DNA of 64,000 nt from JASLCR01 sp964384345 (GCA_964384345.1 CAYLKD010000001.1:124001-188000); one strand, 5' to 3'; positions 36,012 to 44,968 are shown, counted from the first letter of the stretch. Program-made: numbers and translations. The notes: a model not told the origin generated them from the sequence alone.

Positions 36012-36998
36012 CTACTTTGTTGCACCTGCGTTAACTTCGTAGCTGGTGTTTGTTGCTTCAAAGAAGTTGACGAGCTCAAGCGTGTCATTAGCAGCTGCCA
36101 TCCACTTGGCTGGGTTTGATACTTTGTAATGAGCGTCAAATCCAAGCTCTTCGAGTCGGCGATCAGCCAAGTACTTGACGTATTGGTTGATGTAGTCGGA
36201 GTTAAGTCCGAGAATGCCATTTGGCAAGAGGTCTTTGTTGTAGGCTTCTTCCATTTCGACACCATCCAGAACCATCTGCTTGATTTCGTTGGCAAATTCT
36301 TCGGTTTGCAGGTCTTCGTTTTCTTCAAGGACCGTCAAGATGAGGTTGATACCAAACTTGAGGTGCAGTGATTCGTCACGAACTACCCAGTCGATCAAGC
36401 TTCCAAAGTTGCGTAGTAAGTTTCGCTGACGGAAGCTTAGCGCAACCATAAAACCAGAGTAAAACCAAATGCCTTCGAGAATCACGTTGTAGGCAACAAG
36501 ATTTCGGACGAAGTCTTTTTTGCCTTCAGTCGACGAAATGTCGAGCGTCTGTTCGGTCATGCGCTTAATAAACTTCGTTTCAAAAGCTTCCTTGCGAGCC
36601 ATCGATGGCGTTTCGACGTGCGCTGCATAGGCTTTTTCACGGTCGATTGGGAATGTCTCGAGGACGTATTCAAAACTCATACAGTGGTTCGCTTCTTCCC
36701 ACATTTGCTTTGCAAGATACAAGTGACACTCAGCTGCGTTGACGTATGGATAAACACCGAAGGCCAATGCTTTGTTAACAAGTAGTTCATTAGGATTGAA
36801 ATAGCTCATCAAAAATTCGAGTGCGTGGCGCTCTTCGTCGGTCATTTTCTTCCAGTCAGCCAAATCTTGACCAAGCTGAATTTCATTTGGGAACCATGTA
36901 TTTGACACCGCTTGGTTGTACAAATCCATTGCCCATTGGTAGTGAATTGGCTTCAAAAGAAGTCCGTCTTGGATTCCTGTTCCTAAAATTCCTGGCAT
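36012..36998 (-). CDS. nrdB: Ribonucleotide reductase beta subunit, class Ic-like
   Basis: A 328-residue ferritin-like R2. The metal ligands can be placed: AAECHLYL (Glu where class Ia has Asp), EEANHCMSF (Glu, His) and WVVRDESLHLKFG (Glu, His). In EEANHCMSF the position of the radical Tyr is Phe, as in Chlamydia-type class Ic enzymes that use a Mn/Fe cofactor. It makes dNTP precursors together with NrdA. It lies downstream of nrdA and the small tail gene, all leftward. Confidence 0.9.
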   Translation of the reverse strand: MPGILGTGIQDGLLLKPIHYQWAMDLYNQAVSNTWFPNEIQLGQDLADWKKMTDEERHALEFLMSYFNPNELLVNKALAFGVYPYVNAAECHLYLAKQMWEEANHCMSFEYVLETFPIDREKAYAAHVETPSMARKEAFETKFIKRMTEQTLDISSTEGKKDFVRNLVAYNVILEGIWFYSGFMVALSFRQRNLLRNFGSLIDWVVRDESLHLKFGINLILTVLEENEDLQTEEFANEIKQMVLDGVEMEEAYNKDLLPNGILGLNSDYINQYVKYLADRRLEELGFDAHYKVSNPAKWMAAANDTLELVNFFEATNTSYEVNAGATK

Positions 36999-37025
36999 AT
37001 ATTTTCCCCTTAAACTTTACGTTTC

Positions 37026-37199
37026 TTACTCGCAACCGTCACAGATTGTCAAACTTGCTGGGTCAATTGGCGCAGACGCCTGACCATTCGCTTTGGCATC
37101 GTCGTCAGCGACTGCTTGTGCGTTTGCCATTGCGCGGTCGATAGCTGCTAATTTTTCGTCGAGTGTCATGTTGTCGTCGATGATTGAGTTTGCGTTCAT
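37026..37199 (-). CDS. 57-residue protein ending in CxxC, between nrdA and nrdB
   Basis: A 57-residue protein starting at the ATG at 37199 with a strong AGGGGAA ribosome site. It is acidic and helical (TLDEKLAAIDRAMANAQAVAD), and ends PIDPASLTICDGCE. The final CDGCE and the preceding PIDP resemble the mobile C-terminal tail of class I NrdA, whose Cys pair reduces the active site. The NrdA encoded upstream ends without any Cys. The two are in different reading frames with a separate start, so this may be the tail supplied in trans. The role is inferred from position and the final motif. Confidence 0.75.
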   Translation of the reverse strand: MNANSIIDDNMTLDEKLAAIDRAMANAQAVADDDAKANGQASAPIDPASLTICDGCE

Positions 37200-37267
37200 T
37201 GTTGTTCCCCTATACCCTTTTACTTGTGTTACTACCAATGTTGTTGACGAATGAGTTGTTGCAATTG

Positions 37268-39688
37268 TTAGCTGGTCTCAACCGTTTGCTTTTTTGCAAA
37301 GCCGAATCCGCTCTTACGCTGGCCACCGCTTGATTTTGCCATCTCTTCGGATTTGTTGACCTTCACGGTTGATTGCTCAGCTTGGTGGCGAGGCTTTACG
37401 TGGAGATAGTAAGTTGTCTTAAGACCACGCCTCCACGCTTCAGTGTAGATCTCGACATAGTCATCGATGTTGCGTGTCTCGAGGTACATGTTGCGGCTAA
37501 TCGCCTGGTCTACCCATTTTTGTGCACGGGCTGCAACTTCGATAAACGCGTACGGGCTGAGTTGGAAACTTGTTTTGTAAACGTCTTTAATATGCTGCGG
37601 GATGCTATCGATACCCTGAATATCACCTTGTCGAGCGAGTAGTTCATCTTTGACGGATTCCCAGAGATTAAGTTCTTTAAGATCACGTACGAGATTGGCA
37701 TTTACTTCGAGGAACTTACCGCTCAGAGTACTACGTGAGAAAATCTGTGCGAACTGCGGATCGATCCCAGGCGTGGTGCCAGCAACGTGAGCGATGTTGG
37801 CCGTTGGTGCGATTGCCATGAGCGTTGCGTTTCGCATACCTTTCTTCGTCTTTACACGGAGTGCTTCCCAATCGAGTCGTTTCTTGCGATTGATGGCTAC
37901 TTTTACTTTTCGATCGGTTGCAAGTTTGTCGAGCGTATCGACAGGTAGTTCACCGCGGCTCCAGCCACTACCCTTAAACTCTGGGTAGCTTCCGAGTTCT
38001 TGTGCAAGATCAGCGCTCGCGTCAATCGCGTGATAACTAATGAACTCAGTTAGTTGATCCATGAGATCGTACGCTTCTTCTGACTCATAACTGTGTCCGA
38101 GACGTTCGATAACTTCACTAAAGCCCATAATTCCGAGGCCTAATGCGCGGTTTTGGACATTGCTATTCATCGCTTCAGGAATAGGAGTGTTCGTAATGTC
38201 GCACAAATTGTCGAGCTGTCGAATAGCGCTTTTTGCTGATGCTGCAAGTAAATCCCAGTTCCAGCTCTTATCAGCTTGGAGATGCGCTGATAGATTGATT
38301 GAAACGAGATTACAGACAGAAGTGTTGTCTTTGTCTTGTGGCAATGTGATCTCGGTACAGAGATTTGAGTGGTGGATAGTTCCTGTGTTGTCGTTGAGTG
38401 CGCGGACATTGATTGTATCTTTCCAGGTGAGCCATGGGTGACTCGTTGCCTGCAATATAGTCAAAATCTGGCGGAACTGCTCACGAGCCTTGATTTTACT
38501 TGTTTCACGTATTTCACCGCGCTGCGCCATCTTGATGTATTCATTGTAGCGAGCACTAAATTCGTGACCATATAGCTCAGTCAAATCATACGTTTCAGCT
38601 GGATCAAACAAGTACCAGTCTTGATCTTTTTCGACACGGCGCATAAATTCATCGCTAATATAGACAGCAGTGTTTGCAATACGTGTACGAAGGTATGGGT
38701 CGCCAGAGTTTTGCTTGAGGTCAAGGAATTGTGGGAAATTAAGGTGCCAATTTTCCATGTAGATAGCCGCTGCACCTGCTTTTTTACCTTTTCGTGATAC
38801 CGCAAAGAGTGCAGTATCAAGCATTTTAATAAATGGAATTGGTCCAGTACTCTCGGTGTTAGTCGTTTTAACAGGGCTACCAGCAGCACGTAATTTCGTA
38901 ATACCTATACCAATGCCGCCAGTTCCTTTAGCAATAAACATCGTGTCACGGACACCTTTTGCGATCGACTCCATGTCGTCGTCAATATTGAACAAAAAGC
39001 AGTTAGATAATTGCGGGAAAGCACCACCGGAGTTGATGCGTGTACTACCACCTGGTACGTACTCGAGTCGACTCATGTGATTATAAAAGTCGATAGCAGC
39101 ACTTGTCGGATCTTTTTCGTTGTAACTTAGTCCCATGGCAATACGCATGTGAGTAAATTGTGGCACTTCAATGGCTTCGCCACTGTTTTTGCGGAGTGCA
39201 TAGCGGTTTTTGTTGGTGACAACACCGAGATATTTACTCAGTCCATCGCGCTCTGGTTCGAGAGCGTTTGCCAACTTTTTTATATCAAACAATTTACTAT
39301 CTGCCATTCGTGTGTCAAGCAAACCATCTTTTACACCTTGTTTGAGGTAGGCAGCAAACTTACTAGCGTGAAGTTTTTTTAATTCTTCAGCAGTTTCATA
39401 ATCACCGAGAATGTTTTTGTATAGATTCTTGAGCAACAGCCTCGCTGCGACAGTGTCAAAGTCTGGATCGTCTTTGACATTCTGCAGTGCCGTGTGGATC
39501 ACTGCTTCGTCAAGTTGCTCACTCGTGATGCCGTCAAATAATGTCAATTGTAGTTCTGTTGCGACTTGTACTACTTTACTGATTTGATCAGGCAAACCCT
39601 CGGTTGCCTTCACAAGAGCCAAGTTAATTTTGTTGGCGTCGAATGGTTCGCGGGTGCCATCGCGTTTTACCACATGGATTGAGTCCAT
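37268..39688 (-). CDS. nrdA: Ribonucleotide reductase alpha subunit without Cys tail
   Basis: An 806-residue class I alpha subunit. The N-terminal ATP-cone (about 3-95; HVVKRDGTREPFDANKINLA) gives allosteric control of overall activity. The barrel has the first active-site Cys in AFPQLSNCFLF, the NLCTEITLP motif (N-x-C-x-E), the second redox Cys in SVCNLVSINL and the PTANIAHVAGTTPGIDP loop. The C-terminus (QRKSGFGFAKKQTVETS) has no Cys, which is unusual. The small gene at 37026-37199 could supply it. It heads the RNR unit, with a 308-base upstream region. Confidence 0.96.
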   Translation of the reverse strand: MDSIHVVKRDGTREPFDANKINLALVKATEGLPDQISKVVQVATELQLTLFDGITSEQLDEAVIHTALQNVKDDPDFDTVAARLLLKNLYKNILGDYETAEELKKLHASKFAAYLKQGVKDGLLDTRMADSKLFDIKKLANALEPERDGLSKYLGVVTNKNRYALRKNSGEAIEVPQFTHMRIAMGLSYNEKDPTSAAIDFYNHMSRLEYVPGGSTRINSGGAFPQLSNCFLFNIDDDMESIAKGVRDTMFIAKGTGGIGIGITKLRAAGSPVKTTNTESTGPIPFIKMLDTALFAVSRKGKKAGAAAIYMENWHLNFPQFLDLKQNSGDPYLRTRIANTAVYISDEFMRRVEKDQDWYLFDPAETYDLTELYGHEFSARYNEYIKMAQRGEIRETSKIKAREQFRQILTILQATSHPWLTWKDTINVRALNDNTGTIHHSNLCTEITLPQDKDNTSVCNLVSINLSAHLQADKSWNWDLLAASAKSAIRQLDNLCDITNTPIPEAMNSNVQNRALGLGIMGFSEVIERLGHSYESEEAYDLMDQLTEFISYHAIDASADLAQELGSYPEFKGSGWSRGELPVDTLDKLATDRKVKVAINRKKRLDWEALRVKTKKGMRNATLMAIAPTANIAHVAGTTPGIDPQFAQIFSRSTLSGKFLEVNANLVRDLKELNLWESVKDELLARQGDIQGIDSIPQHIKDVYKTSFQLSPYAFIEVAARAQKWVDQAISRNMYLETRNIDDYVEIYTEAWRRGLKTTYYLHVKPRHQAEQSTVKVNKSEEMAKSSGGQRKSGFGFAKKQTVETS

Positions 39689-39996
39689 AAAGTCCCCTAT
39701 TTACATTTATGTTTGTCACACATTCCCATACCTCCCAGGAGCAACCCAAATACTACTTACCCTACGGGTATTTCATCACCCTCGTCGTAGATTTGCGTTA
39801 TTGTGTGTTTTGTTGATCAACTACTTATGTAGTGGTCTGTGTATGACTATAGACCCTATATATAGCCGTTTCAAGTCTTTTTGCCTATTTTTGGCTGTAT
39901 TTTCGACTACGAGGAGACAAACATTAGCGCTACCTCTGTACACAGCCGTCTAGTGTAGTGTTGCTTTTTTACAACGCTATATGTAGCGCTTATGTT
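39689..39996. other. Intergenic region upstream of nrdA
   Basis: No coding sequence is supported here. Two small palindromes are visible: ACTACTTATGTAGT (39820-39833) and CGCTATATGTAGCG (39974-39987), which share a CTACATA core on the opposite strand. They could be regulator sites for the RNR genes, but they do not match the known NrdR box well and lie about 150 bases apart. A GGGG ribosome site precedes the nrdA ATG. No clear promoter could be fixed by eye. Confidence 0.4.
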
Positions 39997-40281
39997 TTAT
40001 AACGTATCGATAGGAGACTGCGGCGGGAAAGCATCTTGTGGCGCTGCTTGAGTTGCTGCAGTAGGCTGTGGCGCCACAGCAACTTTTTGTACAACTTCGA
40101 GCGGAATTATTCCTGGATTCTTTTTGACGATGTTTTCATTGAGCGCCTTATCGATGATCATTCCATGCCAGCTGGCAGTTTTGCGCTTGCGACTATTACA
40201 TAAGATATAGGCTGCAATGCCAACAAAGAGGGCTATAAATAGTATAAGAATAATTGGTGATACGGTAGATTCTGTATGCAT
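39997..40281 (-). CDS. One-pass membrane protein with Pro/Gln-rich tail
   Basis: A 94-residue protein from the ATG at 40281: a short external N-terminus, one transmembrane helix (about 6-29), a basic stretch (SRKRKTASWHG), then a Pro/Ala/Gln-rich tail. An extended -10 element (TGCTATACC) lies just upstream of this ATG, which suggests a leaderless mRNA. An in-frame ATG at 40317 would precede that element and is less likely. No family recognised. Confidence 0.6.
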   Translation of the reverse strand: MHTESTVSPIILILFIALFVGIAAYILCNSRKRKTASWHGMIIDKALNENIVKKNPGIIPLEVVQKVAVAPQPTAATQAAPQDAFPPQSPIDTL

Positions 40282-40353
40282 ACCAGAGGTATAGCATGAG
40301 CATAATACATGTATCATTTAGTGGTAATTAACAAGTGGTAAAACAAAAGAATA

Positions 40354-40382
40354 TTGACATAAACACAATATTGTGCTAATAT
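40354..40382 (+). promoter_or_regulatory. Promoter of GC-rich orphan cassette with palindrome in spacer
   Basis: TTGACA (40354-40359), 17-base spacer, TAATAT (40377-40382). The spacer holds a perfect 12-base palindrome CACAATATTGTG (40365-40376), a possible operator. The ATG at 40438 follows a leader of about 50 bases with a GGAAGGA ribosome site. Confidence 0.75.
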
Positions 40383-40437
40383 ACTTATCACAAGACCGCA
40401 CCAGGCGGCCTGCACCACCACACCGGAAGGAACCATC

Positions 40438-40866
40438 ATGGGCAAGTCCAAGACTGGCAACGGGGGCAGCACCCCGAAGGTCCCCGCCCCCTCCGCTGAG
40501 CAGGACGCACAGCGTCGCGCCGTCAAGGCGGCTCGGCGCACGGGCGGCAAGGCGTCGCTCTACCGCGCACCGCAGGACACCCTGACCGCTCAGATCGAGC
40601 AGGACAAGATCAACAGCCAGGGCGTCAAGATCCTCGACCGCTTCGAGGTCACCATGACCTCGATCAGCAAGGGGGCAAACGAGCAGCTCCGGCGGGCGGC
40701 TCACGTCTACGTCGACATCTACACCTCGCCCAGCGAGGAGACGATGTACGCCCGTCACACCCGTGCGCTCGAGAAGGCGCTCAGCGAGCTGGACACCAAC
40801 AACCTGCGCAGCTACGCGCGCGCGCAGATCAACGCGGCGTTCTACGCCACGCGACCGCCCCAGTAG
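40438..40866 (+). CDS. GC-rich orphan protein of 142 residues
   Basis: A 142-residue soluble protein with a Lys/Gly/Ser-rich N-terminus and a long helical body rich in Arg and Ala (EQLRRAAHVYVDIY, ARHTRALEKALSELDTN). It could bind nucleic acid or form a helical bundle, but no motif decides this. Third codon positions are almost all G or C, typical of Actinobacteria and unlike the flanking genes. It stands alone between its own promoter and a hairpin. No family recognised. Confidence 0.75.
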   Translation: MGKSKTGNGGSTPKVPAPSAEQDAQRRAVKAARRTGGKASLYRAPQDTLTAQIEQDKINSQGVKILDRFEVTMTSISKGANEQLRRAAHVYVDIYTSPSEETMYARHTRALEKALSELDTNNLRSYARAQINAAFYATRPPQ

Positions 40867-40893
40867 GGATCCAACCGGTGCCCGGCGGGGAGA

Positions 40894-40907
40894 GAGGCCT
40901 TAGCCTC
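40894..40907 (+). terminator. Short GC hairpin after cassette gene
   Basis: GAGGC, loop CTTA, GCCTC. The stem is only 5 bp and is not followed by a T-run, so the call is weak; it is consistent with the hairpins after the other GC-rich genes. Confidence 0.35.
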
Positions 40908-40972
40908 CTCCACGCCATAACCAATGCAACGAAGCTCATTATATAAGTGAGTTATTTTTATTCTCAAATATA

Positions 40973-41064
40973 TGGCGGAGAGGATGGGATTCGAACCCAC
41001 GGTGCAGTTTGACCCACACACACGCTTTCCAAGCGTGCGCCTTCGACCACTCGGCCACCTCTCC
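40973..41064 (-). tRNA. tRNA-Ser (GGA)
   Basis: A 92-base class II tRNA reading leftward: acceptor GGAGAGG paired with CCTCTCC, anticodon loop giving GGA, a long variable arm, TTCGAAT T-loop, and CCA encoded at 40975-40973. It reads UCC and UCU codons. The hairpin before it (about 40939-40975) is imperfect compared with those of the other tRNA genes. Confidence 0.95.
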
Positions 41065-41201
41065 AGCTACTCAAGTGTAGCAATTCTACGAACACTAGAC
41101 CAGCACCAGGGGCACATACTCTTAGTATGTATATTATTTCGCCCATATTTGACGAATACAACAAAAGTTTTCGAGTTGTGTAAATTACCTCTATTACGCA
41201 G

Positions 41202-41230
41202 TTGTCTTGTATTCAAGAGGTTCTTATAAT
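41202..41230 (+). promoter_or_regulatory. Promoter giving a leaderless mRNA for ABC genes
   Basis: TTGTCT (41202-41207), 17-base spacer, TATAAT (41225-41230). The ATG at 41238 begins 8 bases after the -10, so the predicted transcript starts at or very near the ATG. No ribosome site is present. Confidence 0.75.
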
Positions 41231-41237
41231 AGTACTA

Positions 41238-42053
41238 ATGTCCAAATCAGCTACAACGCCAGTCATCCAACTCACCGACCTAAAAAAGCGGTTTGGTGAA
41301 GGCGATGCCGAGCATTTTGCGCTCGACGGCGTTGATTTGACGGTAGAAAAAGGTGAATTCATCGCGATCATGGGACCGTCCGGTTGCGGCAAAACGACAC
41401 TACTCAATATCATAGCGCTACTTGATCGATCAACAGACGGCGAATATCACCTAGATGGGATTTCGGTTGATAAACTGAGCGCTACCAGACGTGCGACATT
41501 GCGAGCACGCCAGATTGGCTTCGTATTCCAGGATTTTAATCTTATCGAACGCATGAACGTCATCGAAAATGTCGCTTTGCCCCTCACCTACGCTGGTGTG
41601 CATCACACCAAACGGCTCACTGAAGCCAGCAAAGTTTTGAAGAGCTTTCATTTGTCGGAACGCGAATATTACATGCCGTGGCAGCTCTCTGGTGGACAGA
41701 CTCAGCGCGTCGCAATCGCGCGCGCACTCGTCAATAAGCCGTCACTAATTCTAGCTGATGAGCCAACAGGCAACCTCGATAGCAAAGCGAGTCACATCAT
41801 CATGGAAGAATTGTCTGACATTCACCGCCGTGGCAACACCATCATCATGGTTACTCACAATCCTGATCTGACGACCTATGCCTCGCGGGTTATCACCATG
41901 CTCGACGGCAAAATCGATACCGATACCAAGGACGTGGTCATCAAAACGAAAGTGCACGACGAAAAGCGAGCGTTGGGTGAGATTCCATTGAGCGTCAAGC
42001 GATTAAAGAAATCATCTAGCAAAAAGTCACGTACTAAAAAGGACAAACGATAA
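41238..42053 (+). CDS. ABC transporter ATP-binding protein (MacB/LolD-like)
   Basis: A 271-residue ATPase. Walker A is GPSGCGKTT, the Q-loop is in FVFQDFNLIERM, the signature is QLSGGQTQRVAIARAL, and Walker B ADEPTGNLD with the H-loop in MVTHNP. These fit the MacB/LolD subfamily, which works with FtsX-like permeases in export or cell-envelope stress. The C-terminal extension (about 225-271) is Lys/Ser-rich. Stop and the next ATG overlap (TAATG at 42053), so the two genes are coupled. The start at 41238 is preferred by the promoter. Confidence 0.92.
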   Translation: MSKSATTPVIQLTDLKKRFGEGDAEHFALDGVDLTVEKGEFIAIMGPSGCGKTTLLNIIALLDRSTDGEYHLDGISVDKLSATRRATLRARQIGFVFQDFNLIERMNVIENVALPLTYAGVHHTKRLTEASKVLKSFHLSEREYYMPWQLSGGQTQRVAIARALVNKPSLILADEPTGNLDSKASHIIMEELSDIHRRGNTIIMVTHNPDLTTYASRVITMLDGKIDTDTKDVVIKTKVHDEKRALGEIPLSVKRLKKSSSKKSRTKKDKR

Positions 42054-43282
42054 TGCGACTGATGCTCTTTGAACACATCCGAACTGCCCGTGAATCACTG
42101 CGCCGAGCGCGCATGCGCACATTACTAACGGTTACCGGTGTGGCTATTGGTGTCGCCAGTATCACTGCCATCCTCGCGCTTGGTACCGGCATCACATCCA
42201 TCATCAACCGACAGGTTACAGACCTGGGCTCACATGTCGCCGTTGTTAGACCAATGACAAAAAACTTGAGTCTCGGTGACCTCAATAATCCTACCGCACA
42301 GAATAGTTACACCACCAGCCCAATAGAAGAGCGTGATATAACTAGTCTACAAAAATTACCAGGCGTTACGGCAGTCGTACCTCTAATGACAATCAGTGGC
42401 AGCCTGCGCTCCATTGACCAAGAAGCCTCAGTCAGCACCATCCTTGCTACGACCCCAAATTTTGCGCAAACAACGCCATTTCAGCTGCTCGACGGGCAAT
42501 TTATAGATGACGTTACCCTTGAAAACACCACGGTCATCGGACAACAACTCGCTGTCGATCTGTTCGGTACCGACCAAGCGGTTGGTAAGGGCATTATGGT
42601 CAAAGGGCAACGCTTCACTGTCATCGGAGTTATACGTAGACTTAATAATCCGATCAATTACAACAATATCGACCTCGATCATACTGCCATTATTAGCTTT
42701 GATAGCGGCAAGCTTTTTAACCACGGCGTCGCTCAAATTCAACAACTTAATATCGTAACAAAGCCCTCAATTGACGTTGCCACGTTAAAACCAAGCATCG
42801 AACGCACACTTTCAGCCAATCACGACAAAGAAACCGACACTACCGTGCTCGTTGGTAATGAAGTCGCCGCGCCATCGAACAGAGTTTTTATTCTGATAAA
42901 TCTCATTATGTCGATGATTGCCGGTATTTCCTTACTCGTCGGTGGCATTGGCATCATGAATATCATGCTCGTGAGCGTTGTTGAACGCACGAGAGAGATC
43001 GGGTTGCGTAAAGCAGTCGGTGCGACCAGCGCATCAATCGTTACACAATTCATGATTGAAGCGCTGATCATTAGCTTTGTCGGTGGCTTGCTTGGTTACA
43101 TCGGTGGCTATTTGATCGCCTTCTTTGTCAGCCTGCTTCTGCCGTATGACCCCGTTATCACCTGGCAAATCGCTGCCCTCGCCTTTGGACTCGCCATCAG
43201 CGTCGGAACTATATTTGGTGTTTATCCAGCAGTCAAAGCTGCGGGGAAGAGCCCGATTGATTCACTCCGCCACTTCCACTAA
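42053..43282 (+). CDS. ABC transporter permease (MacB/FtsX-like)
   Basis: A 409-residue permease. One N-terminal helix (about 25-48), a long external periplasmic-type domain (about 50-280), and three C-terminal helices (from LINLIMSMIAGISLLVGGIGIMNIM onward, split into 20-residue parts) give the 4-TM MacB layout. The VERTREIGLRKAVGAT motif is diagnostic. It is coupled to the ATPase gene. It may export peptides or drive envelope signalling; no partner membrane-fusion protein is seen. It overlaps the convergent PGI/PMI gene by 4 bases. Confidence 0.92.
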   Translation: MRLMLFEHIRTARESLRRARMRTLLTVTGVAIGVASITAILALGTGITSIINRQVTDLGSHVAVVRPMTKNLSLGDLNNPTAQNSYTTSPIEERDITSLQKLPGVTAVVPLMTISGSLRSIDQEASVSTILATTPNFAQTTPFQLLDGQFIDDVTLENTTVIGQQLAVDLFGTDQAVGKGIMVKGQRFTVIGVIRRLNNPINYNNIDLDHTAIISFDSGKLFNHGVAQIQQLNIVTKPSIDVATLKPSIERTLSANHDKETDTTVLVGNEVAAPSNRVFILINLIMSMIAGISLLVGGIGIMNIMLVSVVERTREIGLRKAVGATSASIVTQFMIEALIISFVGGLLGYIGGYLIAFFVSLLLPYDPVITWQIAALAFGLAISVGTIFGVYPAVKAAGKSPIDSLRHFH

Positions 43283-44310
43283 CCAAGTTCTTTTTTGAGG
43301 CGCTCAACAAGCTCGACCGGGCTTGGATCGACGCCATTGAGAAGACCAAGATACAGTGACACGAAGTCACCAAATAACACCAGGTACAGCAATTGTTCAA
43401 TCGCAGTCTCCCCTTTTGCTTCAACTCGTATAGCCTTTGGTCGCATGCCTGAGAGCAAGCGGTCGCCGATTTCAAAACGTTCGAGAATCCGTGGGTGCTC
43501 CATATCGGAAATCAAATCAACGACAGCAAACGGTTTTTCGATAGGGTGTGAGCTCCATCCAATAAACTCATTGTGGTCAAATTCTGAGAGCACACCCATC
43601 CATGCAGTATTTTTGCTACTTTCATTAAAGCTAATCTTCCATTTGTAAGCGGCTGGCGCCATCAACGGTCCAGCGTAGACAATTGGGGTTTTACCGACGA
43701 GTTGCAACGCCAATTGCTTAGCAGGATTTGTTGCCGTTGGCTGATCAGGCGTCCATTGGCTGATAGCGCGTTTTAAGCCTTCGACGGTTGCCGCAACGGT
43801 ATCAAGCACTGATGCATCGCATAATTTTGCGGCAACAAGCAGTTCGAGCAGAGCACGGTAGCCATAAAATACGGCCATGCGAGGCTGTACAGCTTTTGGC
43901 AATACAACGAAGGTATCCCCGTGTGCTTTAGCTTCCTCAAGCAGTTTTCCCCCACCAGCTACGATAATGATCTGCGCGCCACACTGACGAGCTTTTTCGA
44001 GTGACGACAGTGTTTCTTCGGTATTACCCGAGTAGCTGCTGGCGAAGAATAGCGTGTGTTCATCGACAAACGCTGGAATACTATAATCTTTTGAGATGAC
44101 AAACGGTACACGCAGCGTCGGAAATGTTCGCGCGAGTTCTGCCTGCAACGAGCTACCGCCCATGCCGCTGTACACAACCGATCGTATATCTGTTGGTAAT
44201 TCGAGCTCCTGAATCTCAAAATCATGCACTAGCTGATCTGGTGTCGCCGCAGCAAGGCCGAGTGCATTTGAGCCGTCGCGCTGAGAGATTACGTTCATAT
44301 CATCTAGCAT
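43279..44310 (-). CDS. Phosphoglucose/phosphomannose isomerase, bifunctional type
   Basis: A 343-residue protein with two SIS folds. The first has VVYSGMGGSSLQAEL and FASSYSGNTEETL, which bind the sugar phosphate; the C-terminal half has the PGI/PMI-specific DHNEFIGW motif. The family interconverts glucose-6-P, fructose-6-P and mannose-6-P. It is the only sugar-phosphate isomerase seen in this window. It is convergent with the ABC permease gene. Confidence 0.9.
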   Translation of the reverse strand: MLDDMNVISQRDGSNALGLAAATPDQLVHDFEIQELELPTDIRSVVYSGMGGSSLQAELARTFPTLRVPFVISKDYSIPAFVDEHTLFFASSYSGNTEETLSSLEKARQCGAQIIIVAGGGKLLEEAKAHGDTFVVLPKAVQPRMAVFYGYRALLELLVAAKLCDASVLDTVAATVEGLKRAISQWTPDQPTATNPAKQLALQLVGKTPIVYAGPLMAPAAYKWKISFNESSKNTAWMGVLSEFDHNEFIGWSSHPIEKPFAVVDLISDMEHPRILERFEIGDRLLSGMRPKAIRVEAKGETAIEQLLYLVLFGDFVSLYLGLLNGVDPSPVELVERLKKELG

Positions 44311-44441
44311 GTAGTTGTACTCCTATAAGTTTAAAGGTTGTTGCCTGATAGCATACAAGCTCGCTCATGTCCTTTACTCGCAAGCTCTTCCTATGATACA
44401 GTATTTCTAAAGACGAAGCATAACTAGTATAGAGGTGGGAA

Positions 44442-44921
44442 ATGGACGAACAATCGCAGCAACCAATTAGCGACGACCAAGAGTTGGCAAAAGTACTCGC
44501 CGGTGTTTCTCAAGACATCGGTGCTCCAGTAGATCAAAGTGCGGTAACGACAAATCCTATGACAGAGGAATCAGCAAGTCAAGGTGTTCAACCAATACAA
44601 GACGACCAATCACTCGCTCCAGCTATTGAAATGCCCACTATGCCAGAAGCTCCTGTTGTAGCACCGATGAGCGGTAGCTCAGATCTAGATAGTATCAAGC
44701 TCGAAGCTCTGAACGAACTGCGCCCACTCGTTGACAAACTCGATGTGCCAGCTGAAGAACGATTCGATACGTATCTATTGCTTCTGCGTTCAACCGACGA
44801 CCGTGACCTCATTGCGCCAGCTCACCAAGCTGCCAAAAACATTCCAGATGAAGCTCGTCGAGCGCAAGCACTACTAGATATCATTAAAGAAATCGACTTT
44901 CTTTCGCAAGCGCAAAAATAA
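44442..44921 (+). CDS. Acidic hypothetical protein of 159 residues
   Basis: A 159-residue protein. The N-terminal half is low-complexity Gln/Pro/Glu/Asp; the C-terminal half (about 85-155) is a helical domain of ordered composition (LEALNELRPLVDKLDVPAEE and DEARRAQALLDIIKEIDF). A strong AGGTGGG ribosome site precedes the ATG. No membrane segment or Cys. I believe similar proteins occur in related genomes, but this is unchecked. The gene ends in a canonical terminator. Confidence 0.7.
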   Translation: MDEQSQQPISDDQELAKVLAGVSQDIGAPVDQSAVTTNPMTEESASQGVQPIQDDQSLAPAIEMPTMPEAPVVAPMSGSSDLDSIKLEALNELRPLVDKLDVPAEERFDTYLLLLRSTDDRDLIAPAHQAAKNIPDEARRAQALLDIIKEIDFLSQAQK

Positions 44922-44936
44922 TAGTCATGCATTCAA

Positions 44937-44968
44937 AATAACGACCATATCGTATGGTCGTTATTTTT
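44937..44968 (+). terminator. Intrinsic terminator
   Basis: AATAACGACCATA, loop TCG, TATGGTCGTTATT form a perfect 13-bp stem followed by TTTAT. It closes the gene at 44442-44921. Confidence 0.9.

Noticed and set aside
39820..39987. NrdR boxes upstream of nrdA
   Set aside because: The palindromes ACTACTTATGTAGT and CGCTATATGTAGCG do not match the NrdR consensus well and are about 150 bases apart instead of about 30.
40964..41164. Open frames covering the tRNA-Ser (GGA) gene
   Set aside because: They read through the tRNA on both strands and have no ribosome site or promoter.
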